This document shows, piece by piece, positions 1-8,736 of a DNA stretch of 64,000 nt (position 1 is the first letter of the stretch; the number at the start of each line of letters is the position of its first letter). Origin of the DNA: Bacillus sonorensis NBRC 101234 = KCTC 13918 (GTDB lineage: Bacteria > Bacillota > Bacilli > Bacillales > Bacillaceae); contig NZ_BCVZ01000001.1 of NCBI RefSeq assembly GCF_001592005.1, positions 310,001 through 374,000 of the forward strand, in the 5' to 3' direction. The notes beneath the pieces were generated by a model that did no database searches, was not told the DNA's origin, and saw nothing but the letters and a program-made list of their open reading frames with translations. A program made the translations under genes and the position numbers.

Positions 1-777
1 CAGCCGCATATCAATAAACGGGTGATCCGTGCGCAGCTCCCACCATACAAAGATGAAAAGCAGAACAAATCCGCAAATCCCTTCGGCATAATGGGGGTCT
101 GTGCTTAAAGAAAGCAAGAAAGACAATAAAAGGACGATTCCGCCGGCGAATAAAAGGATTCCCGTCAAGTCGAGCTGCCTGATGACGGCCTTGGCATTTA
201 AGCCGGGCTTTTTCTCATCCTTTGGAAACATGTACATCCCAAGCAAAAAGCTGAACAGGATAAACGGAAAATTGACCGTAAAAATGGCCTGCCATCCGCC
301 CCAAACGATTAAAAAGCCCCCCACGGTCGGACCCAGTGCCGTCATGGCAGAAGCAAAAATGGAAAGGACGGCCAAGGCGGAGGCTTGGCGATCATGGATA
401 TGGCTCCTGATCAGCCCCACTCCGGACGGATAAATCGCGCTGCTCCCGATCGCTTGGAATAAACGCATGACCAATAAAACCATAAACGCGGGGGCTAAAG
501 GAGCGCCGAGCGCCGAAACGGCAACAAGGATCAAACCGAACAAAAACAGCTTTTTCCGTCCGATTATATCTCCAAGCTTGCCTGTAACAGGCTGGGCGAC
601 CGCACTGGCCAAATAAAAAGATGAAATCAACCAGGATACCGTTGAAAACGACAATTCAAATTCTTTTTGTATGCTGTGAAGAGCCAATGAGATCATCGAG
701 GAATTCAGCGGGTTCAGCATGGTTCCAGATGCGACGGTCGTCAAAAACAGCGCCCTGCTCTTTTTAGAGATTTTCAT
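1..777 (-). CDS. ywoD: MFS multidrug-type transporter, 3' end outside window
   Basis: Reading the minus strand from ATG at 777 gives an open frame to the window edge (about 259 residues, C-terminus missing). It starts MKISKKSRALFLTTVAS and shows successive hydrophobic segments, the motif-A-like loop GKLGDIIGRKK between helices 2 and 3, and LGPTVGGFLIVWGGW in helix 5, typical of DHA-type drug:proton antiporters of the inner membrane. Its ATG overlaps the stop of the upstream isochorismatase gene (ATGA at 774-777), so the two are translationally coupled. The same pair of families, ywoC and ywoD, lies together in B. subtilis, which is the basis for the symbol. The substrate is unknown. Confidence 0.8.
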   Translation of the reverse strand, partial: MKISKKSRALFLTTVASGTMLNPLNSSMISLALHSIQKEFELSFSTVSWLISSFYLASAVAQPVTGKLGDIIGRKKLFLFGLILVAVSALGAPLAPAFMVLLVMRLFQAIGSSAIYPSGVGLIRSHIHDRQASALAVLSIFASAMTALGPTVGGFLIVWGGWQAIFTVNFPFILFSFLLGMYMFPKDEKKPGLNAKAVIRQLDLTGILLFAGGIVLLLSFLLSLSTDPHYAEGICGFVLLFIFVWWELRTDHPFIDMRL

Positions 778-1337
778 GAGAACTGTGATAAAAACTCTTC
801 CGCCGTCCGAAGCCTGCCGATTCTGGGAAAAATAAAGCGGATTGAGGCTTCGTGTTCTTCCTCGCTGAATGTTGTCACCGCATCTGTAATAAAGACCTGC
901 TGATATTCAAGCTGGTACGCCTCCCGGGCCGTGCTTTCAACGCCGATATTCGTGGCGATTCCGCACAGCACAATCGTGTCAATCCCCCGGCGCCGAAGCT
1001 GAAGATCCAAATCCGTTCCGAAAAAAGCGCCCCATTGACGCTTGGTTACAATGTAATCGCCTTCTCCGACGCCGAGCCGAGGTACAAACTCCGCCCAATC
1101 GGACGGGCGTTCGGCTGAAGTTTGCGCAGGCTCGTCCGTTTCCGGCATAAGTGCATCTTTCCCATCATGAAACGCGACATTTACAAAGCAGATAAACCCC
1201 TGTTTTTGCCGGAACACGTCGATTAATTTAACCGCTTTCTTTACAACGGCATCTCCCCCGGGGATTTTGACAATCCCTTTTTGCAAGTCGACTAAGACAA
1301 GAGCCGTTTTATTGAAATCAATATGCAGTCCGTTCAT
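774..1337 (-). CDS. ywoC: isochorismatase-family cysteine hydrolase
   Basis: A 187-residue cytoplasmic alpha/beta hydrolase of the isochorismatase-like family. The family triad Asp-Lys-Cys is visible: Asp in ALVLVDLQKGIV near the N-terminus, a Lys in IVTKRQWGAFFGTDLD, and the nucleophile Cys in LCGIATNIGVESTAR; the cis-peptide signature before the Cys region is also present. Members hydrolyse isochorismate, nicotinamide or other amides, and the sequence alone does not decide which. The start is set by AGGAGG seven bases upstream of ATG at 1337. It overlaps the following MFS gene by four bases, suggesting hydrolysis and export or import of a related small molecule. It resembles B. subtilis YwoC. 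Confidence 0.8.
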   Translation of the reverse strand: MNGLHIDFNKTALVLVDLQKGIVKIPGGDAVVKKAVKLIDVFRQKQGFICFVNVAFHDGKDALMPETDEPAQTSAERPSDWAEFVPRLGVGEGDYIVTKRQWGAFFGTDLDLQLRRRGIDTIVLCGIATNIGVESTAREAYQLEYQQVFITDAVTTFSEEEHEASIRFIFPRIGRLRTAEEFLSQFS

Positions 1338-1869
1338 ATCAAGACCTCCTCATTGTGATTATCTTTTTCTCGATTCGCTTATTCGATTCATGATCGTTTC
1401 GCAAAAAGTACGCATCCCTGCCGGATGAATCAGCGGGAGCTCTTAAAACATATGTATAGCGCTTATGAAATATTTTACATGAATATATTCTCCGGCGGCC
1501 ATCATATATCATTTCTTGAGGTTTGGCGTCACAACAGGTGAACAGGTAAGAAAAACAGCGAAAATGAAACAGCCCCGCCGTCATTTCTTTCAAAGTAGGA
1601 TTGGACATGCCACACAAAAGGAGAGGAAATGCTTGAAGGTTTCGGATCGGTGACAGGGCAAAACAAAAAGGGAAATCAGCGGCTTATCAAGCTGGAATAT
1701 ATGGTGGGCGGCTTGTTGCGGAGAAAGTGTAACAAGACAGGGAATCGGAGGAAAGCCAACGTCGTATGACATGGTCAACCCCACACGCCATACCGGCAAT
1801 TCCATTCATGATCTTCAAACAGAAAGAACGAACCGCCAAAAGCAAAGCCGGGAAAATCTTGGCCCGGCT
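1338..1869. other. 532-base stretch without a recognised gene
   Basis: No known gene, RNA or riboswitch was recognised. Minus-strand open frames at 1339-1617 and 1590-1805 have Cys/Phe-rich nonsense-like composition and no ribosome binding site. The only plausible coding signal is a short plus-strand ORF at 1629, listed separately. The left end holds the Shine-Dalgarno of the isochorismatase gene and the right end the terminator of sasA. Confidence 0.5.
1629..1769 (+). CDS. candidate small basic protein, 46 aa
   Basis: ATG at 1629 follows AAAAGGAGAGGAA with about five bases of spacing, a strong Bacillus ribosome binding site, and opens a 46-codon frame that ends TGA. The product starts MLEGFGSVTGQNKKGNQ and is strongly basic at its C-terminus (LLRRKCNKTGNRRKANVV). 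I do not recognise it. It runs opposite to both neighbours. No clear promoter is seen. It could be a chance ORF or the remains of a longer gene; the only support is the ribosome binding site. Confidence 0.22.
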   Translation: MLEGFGSVTGQNKKGNQRLIKLEYMVGGLLRRKCNKTGNRRKANVV

Positions 1870-1871
1870 TT
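1844..1871 (-). terminator. intrinsic terminator of sasA
   Basis: Inverted repeat AAAGCCGGG / CCCGGCTTT with a ten-base loop. The right arm overlaps the sasA stop codon (TAA at 1872-1870). On the minus strand it is followed by TTTGCTTTTGG, a weak T tract. Confidence 0.6.
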
Positions 1872-2532
1872 ATGATTGATCAATCTTTGATCTGATATGA
1901 AGCATCTTTTCATCGAGATAATTTGCGATATCGGCGGCTTCTTTCAGCTCGTCGGTCAGCCGGTCAGGCACTTCATTATTTAATTTATAGTAGATTTTAT
2001 GCTCAAGGCTCGCCCAAAAATCCATGGCAATCGTTCTGATTTGGATTTCCACCTTGGCATGCTCCACCCGGTTTGTCAAATAAACGGGTACTTCTACTAT
2101 TAAATGGAGGCTGCGGTAACCGTTCGGCTTCGGATTTTTAATATAATCTTTCACCTTCAAAATTTTAATATCTTCATGCTCTTTCAGCACTTCGACCATA
2201 TTATATATATCCGATACAAATGAACAAACGATCCTGAGTCCCGCGATATCGTTGATATGCTCTTTGGCGGCGGTCGTTGTAATATCACAGCCTTTTCTCA
2301 CAAGCTTATTAATCAGGCTTTCAAAGTTTTTCACCCTGGATTTTGTATGTTCAATCGGATTATGTCCATGAATTAAGTTGTATTCCTGACTGATAATCGA
2401 AAATTTCGTATCCATTTGATCCAAAGCGAATTTATAAACTAAAAGCTCGTTTTTCCAATCTTCCATCAGCTGCCTGAAATCTTCTATTTGATGCTGCGGC
2501 AAACTTGTTATTTGATCTATTGAAGTCTCCAT
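1870..2532 (-). CDS. sasA: small alarmone synthetase (GTP pyrophosphokinase)
   Basis: A 220-residue single-domain RelA/SpoT-type synthetase with no hydrolase, TGS or ACT domain, so a small alarmone synthetase that makes (p)ppGpp or pGpp by transferring pyrophosphate from ATP to GDP/GTP/GMP. Synthetase motifs are intact: HTKSRVKNFESLINKL, DIAGLRIVCSF, the G-loop stretch KPNGYRSLHLIV and the catalytic EIQIRT. Length fits B. subtilis SasA (YwaC, RelP), which also lies next to dlt. The start has AAGGAG eight bases upstream. It is divergent from dltX and preceded by an ECF-type promoter (2576-2602), in keeping with the cell-envelope-stress induction known for ywaC in B. subtilis. Confidence 0.93.
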   Translation of the reverse strand: METSIDQITSLPQHQIEDFRQLMEDWKNELLVYKFALDQMDTKFSIISQEYNLIHGHNPIEHTKSRVKNFESLINKLVRKGCDITTTAAKEHINDIAGLRIVCSFVSDIYNMVEVLKEHEDIKILKVKDYIKNPKPNGYRSLHLIVEVPVYLTNRVEHAKVEIQIRTIAMDFWASLEHKIYYKLNNEVPDRLTDELKEAADIANYLDEKMLHIRSKIDQS

Positions 2533-2575
2533 ATTGGTTCTCCTTATGTCAAATTAATGTCTTTTCAACACAATA

Positions 2576-2602
2576 GACGTTGTCATTTCTGCTAAAGTTT
2601 CG
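2576..2602 (-). promoter_or_regulatory. ECF sigma-type promoter for sasA
   Basis: On the minus strand CGAAAC (2602-2597) and CGTC (2579-2576) are separated by 17 bases, close to the SigM/SigW/SigX consensus TGAAAC-N16/17-CGTC, and lie about 45 bases upstream of the sasA start. Confidence 0.6.
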
Positions 2603-2799
2603 AACAAGAGAAAACTGTTTTCACTAATAAGATTATAACATTTTCTTTAAATGTTCTGATCGCCGGACCATTTTTTTTGCTATCATGGCCGGCACGGCAT
2701 TTTAGGAGCTGCGCTGTTCATACGGCAGCAGAATGCAATTTTATTTTTTTCACGCGTCAAAAGATGGCGCTAATTTCCAAAAAGAAAAATATTATTGGA

Positions 2800-2827
2800 T
2801 TGATATTCAGCATAAAATGTTTATAAT
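2800..2827 (+). promoter_or_regulatory. SigA-type promoter upstream of dlt
   Basis: TTGATA, 16-base spacer, TATAAT. A TAAA at 2813 and GCTGATAG at 2830 overlap it and resemble a SigD promoter (TAAA-N15-GCCGATAT), but the spacer here is only 13, so the SigD reading is weak. The dlt operon of B. subtilis is known to have a SigD promoter. Confidence 0.55.
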
Positions 2828-2901
2828 AGGCTGATAGGACTCAAGTTTTCAGCAATTTTGAACAAAATCACACAAATTTTTTTCCACTTTTTTAGAAGAA
2901 A

Positions 2902-2927
2902 TGAAACTTTTATAAATCAAATTCGTC
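2902..2927 (+). promoter_or_regulatory. ECF sigma-type promoter of dlt operon
   Basis: TGAAAC, 16-base spacer, CGTC: an exact match to the SigX/SigM/SigV-type consensus, about 45 bases upstream of dltX. It fits the known ECF control of dlt in B. subtilis and pairs with the opposing ECF promoter of sasA in the same intergenic region. Confidence 0.78.
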
Positions 2928-2972
2928 TTATACTGTTGTCACGGCAATTTTATTAGGGAAAGGAACAGATCA

Positions 2973-3122
2973 ATGTTAACCAAGCTTAAAATGTTGTATG
3001 AAAAAACAACAATGAAGTGGCTGCTCAACACTTCTTACTACTTTCTGATTCTGGTGCTGTTGTTTTTGATTTACGGATTCCATACAGCAAATACAGGTTC
3101 ATATATTTATAACGACTTTTAA
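2973..3122 (+). CDS. dltX: DltX, small membrane protein of D-alanylation
   Basis: A 49-residue protein at the head of the dlt operon. It has one central membrane helix (about residues 17-36, WLLNTSYYFLILVLLFLIYG) and ends in the aromatic motif YIYNDF, the hallmark of DltX, whose C-terminus is reported to carry D-alanine between DltC/DltB and lipoteichoic acid outside the membrane. Ribosome binding site GGGAAAGGA lies 7-9 bases before ATG, and dltA follows after 12 bases, so it is the first gene of the operon. Its assignment rests on size, topology, terminal motif and position, all of which agree. Confidence 0.88.
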   Translation: MLTKLKMLYEKTTMKWLLNTSYYFLILVLLFLIYGFHTANTGSYIYNDF

Positions 3123-3134
3123 TGGAGAATCAAA

Positions 3135-4643
3135 ATGAAACTGATAGAAACGATTAAAAATTATGCTCAAACACAACCCGATACACTTGCATTTGTGAAT
3201 GAAGACAAATCGCTGACATACAGAGAACTGTGGTTACAGTCGGAGCGCCTTGCTTCCCGGCTTCAAAAAGCAGCGGTCAGCGATCGTTCCCCTATCATCG
3301 TCTACGGCCATATGCAGCCGGAAATGCCGGTATCTTTCCTTGCCTGCGTGAAATCCGGCCATCCGTATATACCGGTTGATGTTTCCATACCGGCTGACCG
3401 GGTGATGAAAATCATCACAAGCTCAAAAGCAGAGCTTGTGATCAACAACTCCGGAACCGACCTGGATACAGGGGATGCTCTGATTTCCGTGCTCACACCG
3501 GAGCTGCTTGACAGCGAAGAACAGCTTGAGACGAATCCTGACAACTGGGTGAAGGACGGAGAGACATTTTACATTATCTATACGTCCGGAAGCACAGGGA
3601 ATCCAAAAGGCGTGCAAATTTCCGCCGATAACCTGCAAAGCTTCACAAACTGGATTACCGGGGATTTCCCGGTAAAAAACGGTCATGTGTTCTTAAACCA
3701 GGCACCGTTTTCCTTTGACCTGTCAGTGATGGATCTTTATCCTTGCCTGCAGGCCGGAGGCACTCTCTGGACCGTCACGAAAGATATGATTAATCGGCCG
3801 AAGCTTTTATTTGAAGCGCTGAAACAATCAAACGTCAATGTCTGGACTTCAACGCCTTCATTTGCCCAAATGTGCTTGATGGATCCGTCATTTTCAGAGG
3901 AGCTTCTCCCCGGCCTGAGTGTATTTATGTTCTGCGGAGAAACGCTCCCTGCATCAGTCGCCAGACAGCTGAAAGAACGATTTCCGAAAGCCCGGGTCTT
4001 CAATACGTACGGCCCGACGGAAGCAACAGTGGCAGTGACTTCAATTGAAGTGACAGACGAAGTGTTAGCTCAATACTCTTCCCTTCCTGTCGGTTCAGCG
4101 AAGCCTGACACAGAGATCGTCATCGTCAACGAAGACGGGGAAGCTGTTAAAGATGGTGAAAAAGGCGAAATTATTATCACCGGAAAAAGCGTCAGCAAAG
4201 GCTATTTAGGCGAAAAAGAGCTGACGGAAAAATCATTTTTCTCATATAACGGAGAAGCGGCTTACCGTACTGGAGACGCCGGCTACAAAGAAAACGGCCA
4301 GCTTTTCTTCCAGGGAAGACTCGACTTTCAAATTAAGCTGCACGGCTACCGCATCGAGCTTGAAGAGATTGAATACCAAATTAATCAATCCAAATACGTT
4401 CAGTCCGCCGTGGTGATTCCATACTACCGTGAAGAGAAAATCGAGTATTTGATCGCGATGATCGTGCCTGCTGAACACGATTTTGAAAAGGAATACCAGT
4501 TGACGAGCGCCATTAAGAAAGATCTTGGCAGCACGCTGCCGGCTTATATGATACCGAGAAAATTCGTGTATCAAAAAGAGATTCCGATGACTGCAAACGG
4601 TAAAATTGACAGAAAACGGCTAAAAGAAGAGGTATCAGTATGA
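3135..4643 (+). CDS. dltA: D-alanine--D-alanyl carrier protein ligase
   Basis: A 502-residue adenylate-forming enzyme that activates D-alanine with ATP and loads it on the phosphopantetheine arm of DltC in the cytoplasm, the first step of teichoic acid D-alanylation. Core motifs are present: [12 protein letters not shown] (A3, phosphate loop), [13 protein letters not shown] (A5), YRTGD (A7), the hinge with [20 protein letters not shown] (A8) and the catalytic Lys near residue 490 in [12 protein letters not shown] (A10). Length matches the family. It follows dltX after 12 bases with a GGAGA ribosome binding site and overlaps dltB by four bases, showing translational coupling. Confidence 0.97.
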   Translation: MKLIETIKNYAQTQPDTLAFVNEDKSLTYRELWLQSERLASRLQKAAVSDRSPIIVYGHMQPEMPVSFLACVKSGHPYIPVDVSIPADRVMKIITSSKAELVINNSGTDLDTGDALISVLTPELLDSEEQLETNPDNWVKDGETFYIIYTSGSTGNPKGVQISADNLQSFTNWITGDFPVKNGHVFLNQAPFSFDLSVMDLYPCLQAGGTLWTVTKDMINRPKLLFEALKQSNVNVWTSTPSFAQMCLMDPSFSEELLPGLSVFMFCGETLPASVARQLKERFPKARVFNTYGPTEATVAVTSIEVTDEVLAQYSSLPVGSAKPDTEIVIVNEDGEAVKDGEKGEIIITGKSVSKGYLGEKELTEKSFFSYNGEAAYRTGDAGYKENGQLFFQGRLDFQIKLHGYRIELEEIEYQINQSKYVQSAVVIPYYREEKIEYLIAMIVPAEHDFEKEYQLTSAIKKDLGSTLPAYMIPRKFVYQKEIPMTANGKIDRKRLKEEVSV

Positions 4644-5797
4644 CGCCGTACGGTTCATTTCTCTTCTTTATCATATTGGCTATTTTATTGGCGCCGACCA
4701 TCATCCTTGGGCTCAACGGAAAAAGATTTCAGCTCTACAATATGGCGGTTTCCGTTGTTGTGCTGGCGCTCATTTTTTCAAACAGCCTGCACGGGCTCAT
4801 TGCTCTGATCTTGTTTACGCTTTGGCAAATGGTGCTGATCAAAGGCTATATTGCCTACCGTTCCAAAGCGAACAGCGGCTTTGTATTTTGTTTGGCCGCA
4901 GCAGCTTCCATTCTGCCCCTGGCGGTTTCGAAGCTGCTGCCGTTCCTTGGCCTGAACAACTGGGCAAGTTTTCTCGGAATCTCGTATTTAACCTTTAAAG
5001 GGGTTCAGCTCATAATTGAAACCCGCGACGGTTTGATCAAAAACCAGATTCCCGTCGGCAGACTGCTGTATTTCATTCTGTTTTTCCCGACCATTTCATC
5101 AGGGCCGATTGACAGGTACCGCCGTTTTGAAAAGGATGAACAGACGGTCTGGACGAAAGAGCAGTATGAAGAGCTGCTGTATAAGGGAATCAACAAGATT
5201 TTTCTCGGCTTTTTGTACAAATTCATTATTGGATATTGCATTAATACGTACATTATTTTAAATCTGCCGCACATCACGTCCGGCAGCATCTCTCACGGAC
5301 TCGGATACATGTACGCTTACAGCCTTTACTTGTTCTTCGATTTTGCCGGCTATACGGCTTTTGCGGTCGGCATCAGCTATATCATGGGGATCAAGTCTCC
5401 GGAAAACTTTAATAAGCCGTTTATCAGCCGCAATATTAAAGATTTCTGGAACAGATGGCACATGTCTCTTTCATTCTGGTTCAGAGACTACGTGTTTATG
5501 CGCTTTGTCTTCTGGATGACAAAGAAAAAATGGATCAAAAACCGGATGGCGGTTTCAAATATCGGATATGTGCTGCTGTTTCTTTTAATGGGCGTATGGC
5601 ACGGCCTTGCCCTTCAGTACATCATCTACGGACTTTATCACGCACTGCTTATGGTAGGCTTCAACTTCTTTGAAAAATGGAATAAGAAGTTTAAATGGTG
5701 GCCAAACAACAAGTGGACGACAGCAGTCTCAATAGTGGTGACCTTCCATTTTGTGTGCTTTGGATTCTTTATTTTCTCAGGAAAACTAATTCATTAA
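4640..5797 (+). CDS. dltB: D-alanyl transfer protein DltB (MBOAT family)
   Basis: A 385-residue polytopic membrane O-acyltransferase that accepts D-alanine from DltC and moves it across the membrane towards lipoteichoic acid. About eleven hydrophobic segments are seen. The MBOAT signature is intact: [17 protein letters not shown] and the active-site His region [18 protein letters not shown]. Start ATG overlaps the dltA stop (ATGA), and dltC follows after 15 bases with an AAAAGGAG site. Length is about ten residues below the B. subtilis protein, within family range. Confidence 0.96.
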   Translation: MTPYGSFLFFIILAILLAPTIILGLNGKRFQLYNMAVSVVVLALIFSNSLHGLIALILFTLWQMVLIKGYIAYRSKANSGFVFCLAAAASILPLAVSKLLPFLGLNNWASFLGISYLTFKGVQLIIETRDGLIKNQIPVGRLLYFILFFPTISSGPIDRYRRFEKDEQTVWTKEQYEELLYKGINKIFLGFLYKFIIGYCINTYIILNLPHITSGSISHGLGYMYAYSLYLFFDFAGYTAFAVGISYIMGIKSPENFNKPFISRNIKDFWNRWHMSLSFWFRDYVFMRFVFWMTKKKWIKNRMAVSNIGYVLLFLLMGVWHGLALQYIIYGLYHALLMVGFNFFEKWNKKFKWWPNNKWTTAVSIVVTFHFVCFGFFIFSGKLIH

Positions 5798-5812
5798 AAG
5801 GAGAATTTTACA

Positions 5813-6049
5813 ATGGACTTTAATCAAGAAGTGCTTTCAGTTATAGCAGAAGTTTGTCAGGACGATATCGTCAAGGAGAATCCTGATATCGATATTTTTG
5901 AAGAAGGAATCCTCGATTCCTTTGGTACGGTAGAGCTGCTGCTCGCGTTTGAAAGCCGCTTTAACATCACTGTGCCGATTACAGAATTTGACCGGGATGC
6001 ATGGAACACGCCAAATCAAATCATAAAGCAGCTGAATGAGTTGAGATAA
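5813..6049 (+). CDS. dltC: D-alanyl carrier protein
   Basis: A 78-residue acyl-carrier-like protein. The phosphopantetheine attachment Ser is Ser36 in EEGILDSFGTVELLL. It shuttles activated D-alanine from DltA to DltB. The protein is acidic and of the usual size. The ribosome binding site AAAAGGAG lies 13-16 bases before ATG, and the stop codon overlaps the dltD start by one base (TAATG), so dltC and dltD are coupled. Confidence 0.97.
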   Translation: MDFNQEVLSVIAEVCQDDIVKENPDIDIFEEGILDSFGTVELLLAFESRFNITVPITEFDRDAWNTPNQIIKQLNELR

Positions 6050-7218
6050 TGAAAAAGCGTTTTTTATTCGGGCCAATCATTTTGGCATTTTTACTTTTTT
6101 TCACCATGATCATGATCCCAAATTCATGGCTGGCGGCGTTTGTTCCTAAAGACCGGGTGGAGACATCGGCGACGGAGCTGAATCCGATGATGTTCCAGGG
6201 AACGTACCTTCAAAGCAAAATGCTTGAAGATCCAAAGTACCTCCCGATCTATGGATCATCCGAACTGTCCCGGTTGGATCAATTTCATCCGTCTAATTAT
6301 TTCAAAGTAAATAATAAAGGATTTACTCCATACCTGGTCGGAAAAGGCGGTTCACAATCCCTGATCCACGCTGTCAATTTCGCAGCTCATGCGGATCAAT
6401 TAAAGGGAAAGAAACTGGTATTCATCATTTCCCCGCAGTGGTTTCAGAAAAAAGGGTCTGATGAAGCCCATTTCGCGCCGAATTTCTCAGCCTTACAGGC
6501 CTATGATCTATTATTCAATCAACATATCGACCAAAATTTAAAGAAAAAAATGATCAAACGCATGCTGAAATACCATGCTGTCAAAAATGACGCCCTGCTC
6601 GCAGCGATATATAAAGCTGAGCTAAAGCAGGATCATATGACACTGTCCCTTCTCACGCCGGCTGCCAAAGCTTATCGAAACGTGCTGCAGAAAAAGGATC
6701 TATACTATTCAATGGCTGAAGGCACCGCCCCCGACCGCACCATTTCACAAAGTGTGAAGAATAAATCCTGGGGTGAGCTGAAGCAGATGGCGGCGCAGGT
6801 CGGAGAGAAGGAATCCCGCTCAAATCAGTTTAAATTGGTCAATAACGCATATAAAAAGATAAAACCGAAATTGAAGAAATTAAAAAACAGCAAGAAACAT
6901 ATGTCTTATGTAAAATCCGTGGAGTTCAACGACTTTCAGATGATGATGGATGTTCTGAAGGAGTCGGACGCCGAACCTTTGTTCATTTCGGTTCCTGTAC
7001 ACGGCAAATGGTATGACTATACCGGCTTCCCTAAAAAAGGGCGGACCGATTACTATGCTAAGATCAAAAAACAGATTGAAGCAGAAGGTTTTCAGGTAGC
7101 TGATTTAACAAATCACGAATACGACCCTTATTTCCTGAAAGATACGATCCATCTCGGCTGGAAAGGCTGGGTTTACGTCGACAAAGCAATCGAAGATTTT
7201 TATCAAAACAAATTATGA
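6049..7218 (+). CDS. dltD: D-alanyl-lipoteichoic acid biosynthesis protein DltD
   Basis: A 389-residue protein with one N-terminal membrane anchor (about residues 7-30) and an extracytoplasmic SGNH-like domain. The catalytic set is visible: Ser in YGSSELSRLDQFHPSN (residues 70-71) and Asp365/His368 in KDTIHLGWKGW. DltD is the last enzyme of the pathway and transfers D-alanine to lipoteichoic acid. It overlaps dltC by one base and is followed by a terminator at 7218. In B. subtilis dltE, an oxidoreductase not needed for D-alanylation, comes next; here the operon ends at dltD. Confidence 0.96.
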   Translation: MKKRFLFGPIILAFLLFFTMIMIPNSWLAAFVPKDRVETSATELNPMMFQGTYLQSKMLEDPKYLPIYGSSELSRLDQFHPSNYFKVNNKGFTPYLVGKGGSQSLIHAVNFAAHADQLKGKKLVFIISPQWFQKKGSDEAHFAPNFSALQAYDLLFNQHIDQNLKKKMIKRMLKYHAVKNDALLAAIYKAELKQDHMTLSLLTPAAKAYRNVLQKKDLYYSMAEGTAPDRTISQSVKNKSWGELKQMAAQVGEKESRSNQFKLVNNAYKKIKPKLKKLKNSKKHMSYVKSVEFNDFQMMMDVLKESDAEPLFISVPVHGKWYDYTGFPKKGRTDYYAKIKKQIEAEGFQVADLTNHEYDPYFLKDTIHLGWKGWVYVDKAIEDFYQNKL

Positions 7219-7250
7219 AAAAGGATTCCCTTGCGAGGGGATCTTTTTTT
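7218..7250 (+). terminator. terminator of dlt operon
   Basis: Hairpin AAAG(G)ATTCCCT-TGCG-AGGGGATCTTT with one bulge and one wobble pair, followed by a seven-T run, directly after the dltD stop codon. Confidence 0.75.
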
Positions 7251-7405
7251 ATTTTACGGCCTCTATCAACAATATAGGTTTTAAATATTTCCAAAAATTC
7301 TATTTTGCAAATTTCTCTGAAATCTATTGCGATTATGAATATAAGGTTTAAAATAGAATATAAATATTTTTTGGAAAAAAGACTAGAACGGCAGGGAGAA
7401 TGATT

Positions 7406-8497
7406 ATGACAAAACAAACCATCAGCGTACAGCTCAGTCAAACGAAAAAACAAAAGCCTGATCCGAACCGGCTCGAATTCGGCCGTGTATTTACCGACCA
7501 CATGTTCGTCATGGATTATTCGGCTGAAAACGGCTGGCATGATCCGCGGATCGTCCCTTACCAGCCTATCGAAATGGACCCGGCTGCAATGGTATATCAC
7601 TACGGCCAATCCGTTTTTGAAGGATTAAAAGCTTATGTATCAGACGATGGAAAAGTTCTTTTGTTCAGACCGGAAAAAAACGTTGAACGGCTGAACAAAT
7701 CAAACGACCGCCTCTGCATTCCGCGGGTCGATCCGGATACGGTGCTGGACGGACTTAAGCAGCTTCTTCAGATCGAAAAAGAGTGGATTCCGGCCGCAGA
7801 AGGAACATCGCTATATATCCGGCCATTCATTATTTCAACGGAGCCTTACCTCGGTGTCGCTCCATCCAAGACATATAAACTGCTGATTATCCTGTCGCCG
7901 GTCGGCTCTTATTACAAGGAAGGCATCCAACCTGTAAAAATCGCCGTTGAGAGTGAATTTGTCCGGGCAGTGACAGGCGGCACAGGAAACGCAAAAACGG
8001 CCGGGAACTACGCGGCCAGCCTGAAGGCGCAGGAAGTTGCCGAAAGCAAAGGATTTTCCCAAGTATTATGGCTGGACGGAGTTGAGAAGAAATACATTGA
8101 AGAAGTGGGAAGCATGAATATCTTCTTCAAAATCGACGGAGAAATCGTCACCCCTGCGCTAAACGGCAGCATTTTGGAAGGCATTACGAGAAACTCCGTC
8201 CTCTACCTTTTAAAACAATGGGGCCTTCCTGTCACCGAAAAGAAAATTTCCGTTGACGAATTGATCCAGGCCCATAAAGACGGGCTGCTTGAAGAAGCGT
8301 TTGGCACTGGAACCGCAGCTGTCATCTCCCCGGTCGGAGAGCTGATTTGGAAAGATGAAAGCCTCGTCATTAACGGCGGAGAAACCGGAGAAATCGCTAA
8401 AAAACTTTATGACACGATCACAGGAATTCAAAAAGGCGCATTGCCAGACCCATTCGGCTGGACAGTAGAAGTCGACACTGTCACCCAATCATGTTGA
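7406..8497 (+). CDS. ilvK: branched-chain amino acid aminotransferase
   Basis: A 363-residue fold-type IV PLP enzyme that interconverts leucine, isoleucine and valine with their 2-oxo acids. The PLP-binding Lys is in [17 protein letters not shown] (about residue 197), and the family stretches [12 protein letters not shown] and [12 protein letters not shown] are present. Two ATGs compete at 7400 and 7406; GGGAG at 7394-7398 is only one base from the first but seven from the second, so 7406 is chosen, giving the length of B. subtilis IlvK (YwaA), which also follows dlt. CodY represses ywaA in B. subtilis; the AT-rich leader here has no convincing CodY box. A nested hairpin lies just after the stop. 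Confidence 0.94.
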   Translation: MTKQTISVQLSQTKKQKPDPNRLEFGRVFTDHMFVMDYSAENGWHDPRIVPYQPIEMDPAAMVYHYGQSVFEGLKAYVSDDGKVLLFRPEKNVERLNKSNDRLCIPRVDPDTVLDGLKQLLQIEKEWIPAAEGTSLYIRPFIISTEPYLGVAPSKTYKLLIILSPVGSYYKEGIQPVKIAVESEFVRAVTGGTGNAKTAGNYAASLKAQEVAESKGFSQVLWLDGVEKKYIEEVGSMNIFFKIDGEIVTPALNGSILEGITRNSVLYLLKQWGLPVTEKKISVDELIQAHKDGLLEEAFGTGTAAVISPVGELIWKDESLVINGGETGEIAKKLYDTITGIQKGALPDPFGWTVEVDTVTQSC

Positions 8498-8499
8498 AC

Positions 8500-8549
8500 C
8501 ATCCGGCCCCTCTAAAATCAAGAGGGCCGGCCCATTTCCGGGCCGGATG
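8500..8549 (+). terminator. nested GC-rich hairpin after ilvK
   Basis: Outer arms CATCCGGCCC / GGGCCGGATG (ten pairs) enclose an inner repeat (CTCT...AGAG) and a competing repeat GGCCGGCCC / GGGCCGG. No T tract follows, so it may be a processing or stability element rather than a normal intrinsic terminator. Confidence 0.5.
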
Positions 8550-8736
8550 GCGGCCAACCCCCAGGCAGGCATGCCTCTCAAATATCCCTTCATGAAAATG
8601 ACTCACCAGATTTGATACCATTTTCTATAAACTATGTTAAAATCATCTATATACATATAAAATCATTCCTATTAAACATTATGAAAGGAGACATCAAAAA
8701 AACGACTACCGCGATGTAAAAGAAAGGACTTTGAAG

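Larger units (their letters stand above)
2533..2972. other. divergent sasA/dlt regulatory region
   Basis: A 440-base AT-rich region without genes. It holds the ECF promoter of sasA, a SigA-type and an ECF promoter for dlt (listed separately) and a poly-T stretch around 2735. No other element was recognised. Confidence 0.7.

Noticed and set aside
1339..1805. Two overlapping minus-strand open frames (92 and 71 codons)
   Set aside because: No ribosome binding site, no family resemblance, Cys/Phe-rich composition typical of chance frames.
2813..2837. SigD promoter for dlt
   Set aside because: TAAA and GCTGATAG are present but the spacer is 13 instead of about 15; kept only as a remark on the SigA-type promoter.
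7275..7400. CodY box upstream of ilvK
   Set aside because: The best 15-mers have four or more mismatches to AATTTTCWGAAAATT, no better than chance in such AT-rich DNA.
8681..8719. Leader peptide (MKGDIKKTTTAM) for the Mef-like MFS gene, as in macrolide-inducible genes
   Set aside because: No ribosome binding site before its ATG and no attenuator-like stems that sequester the MFS start.
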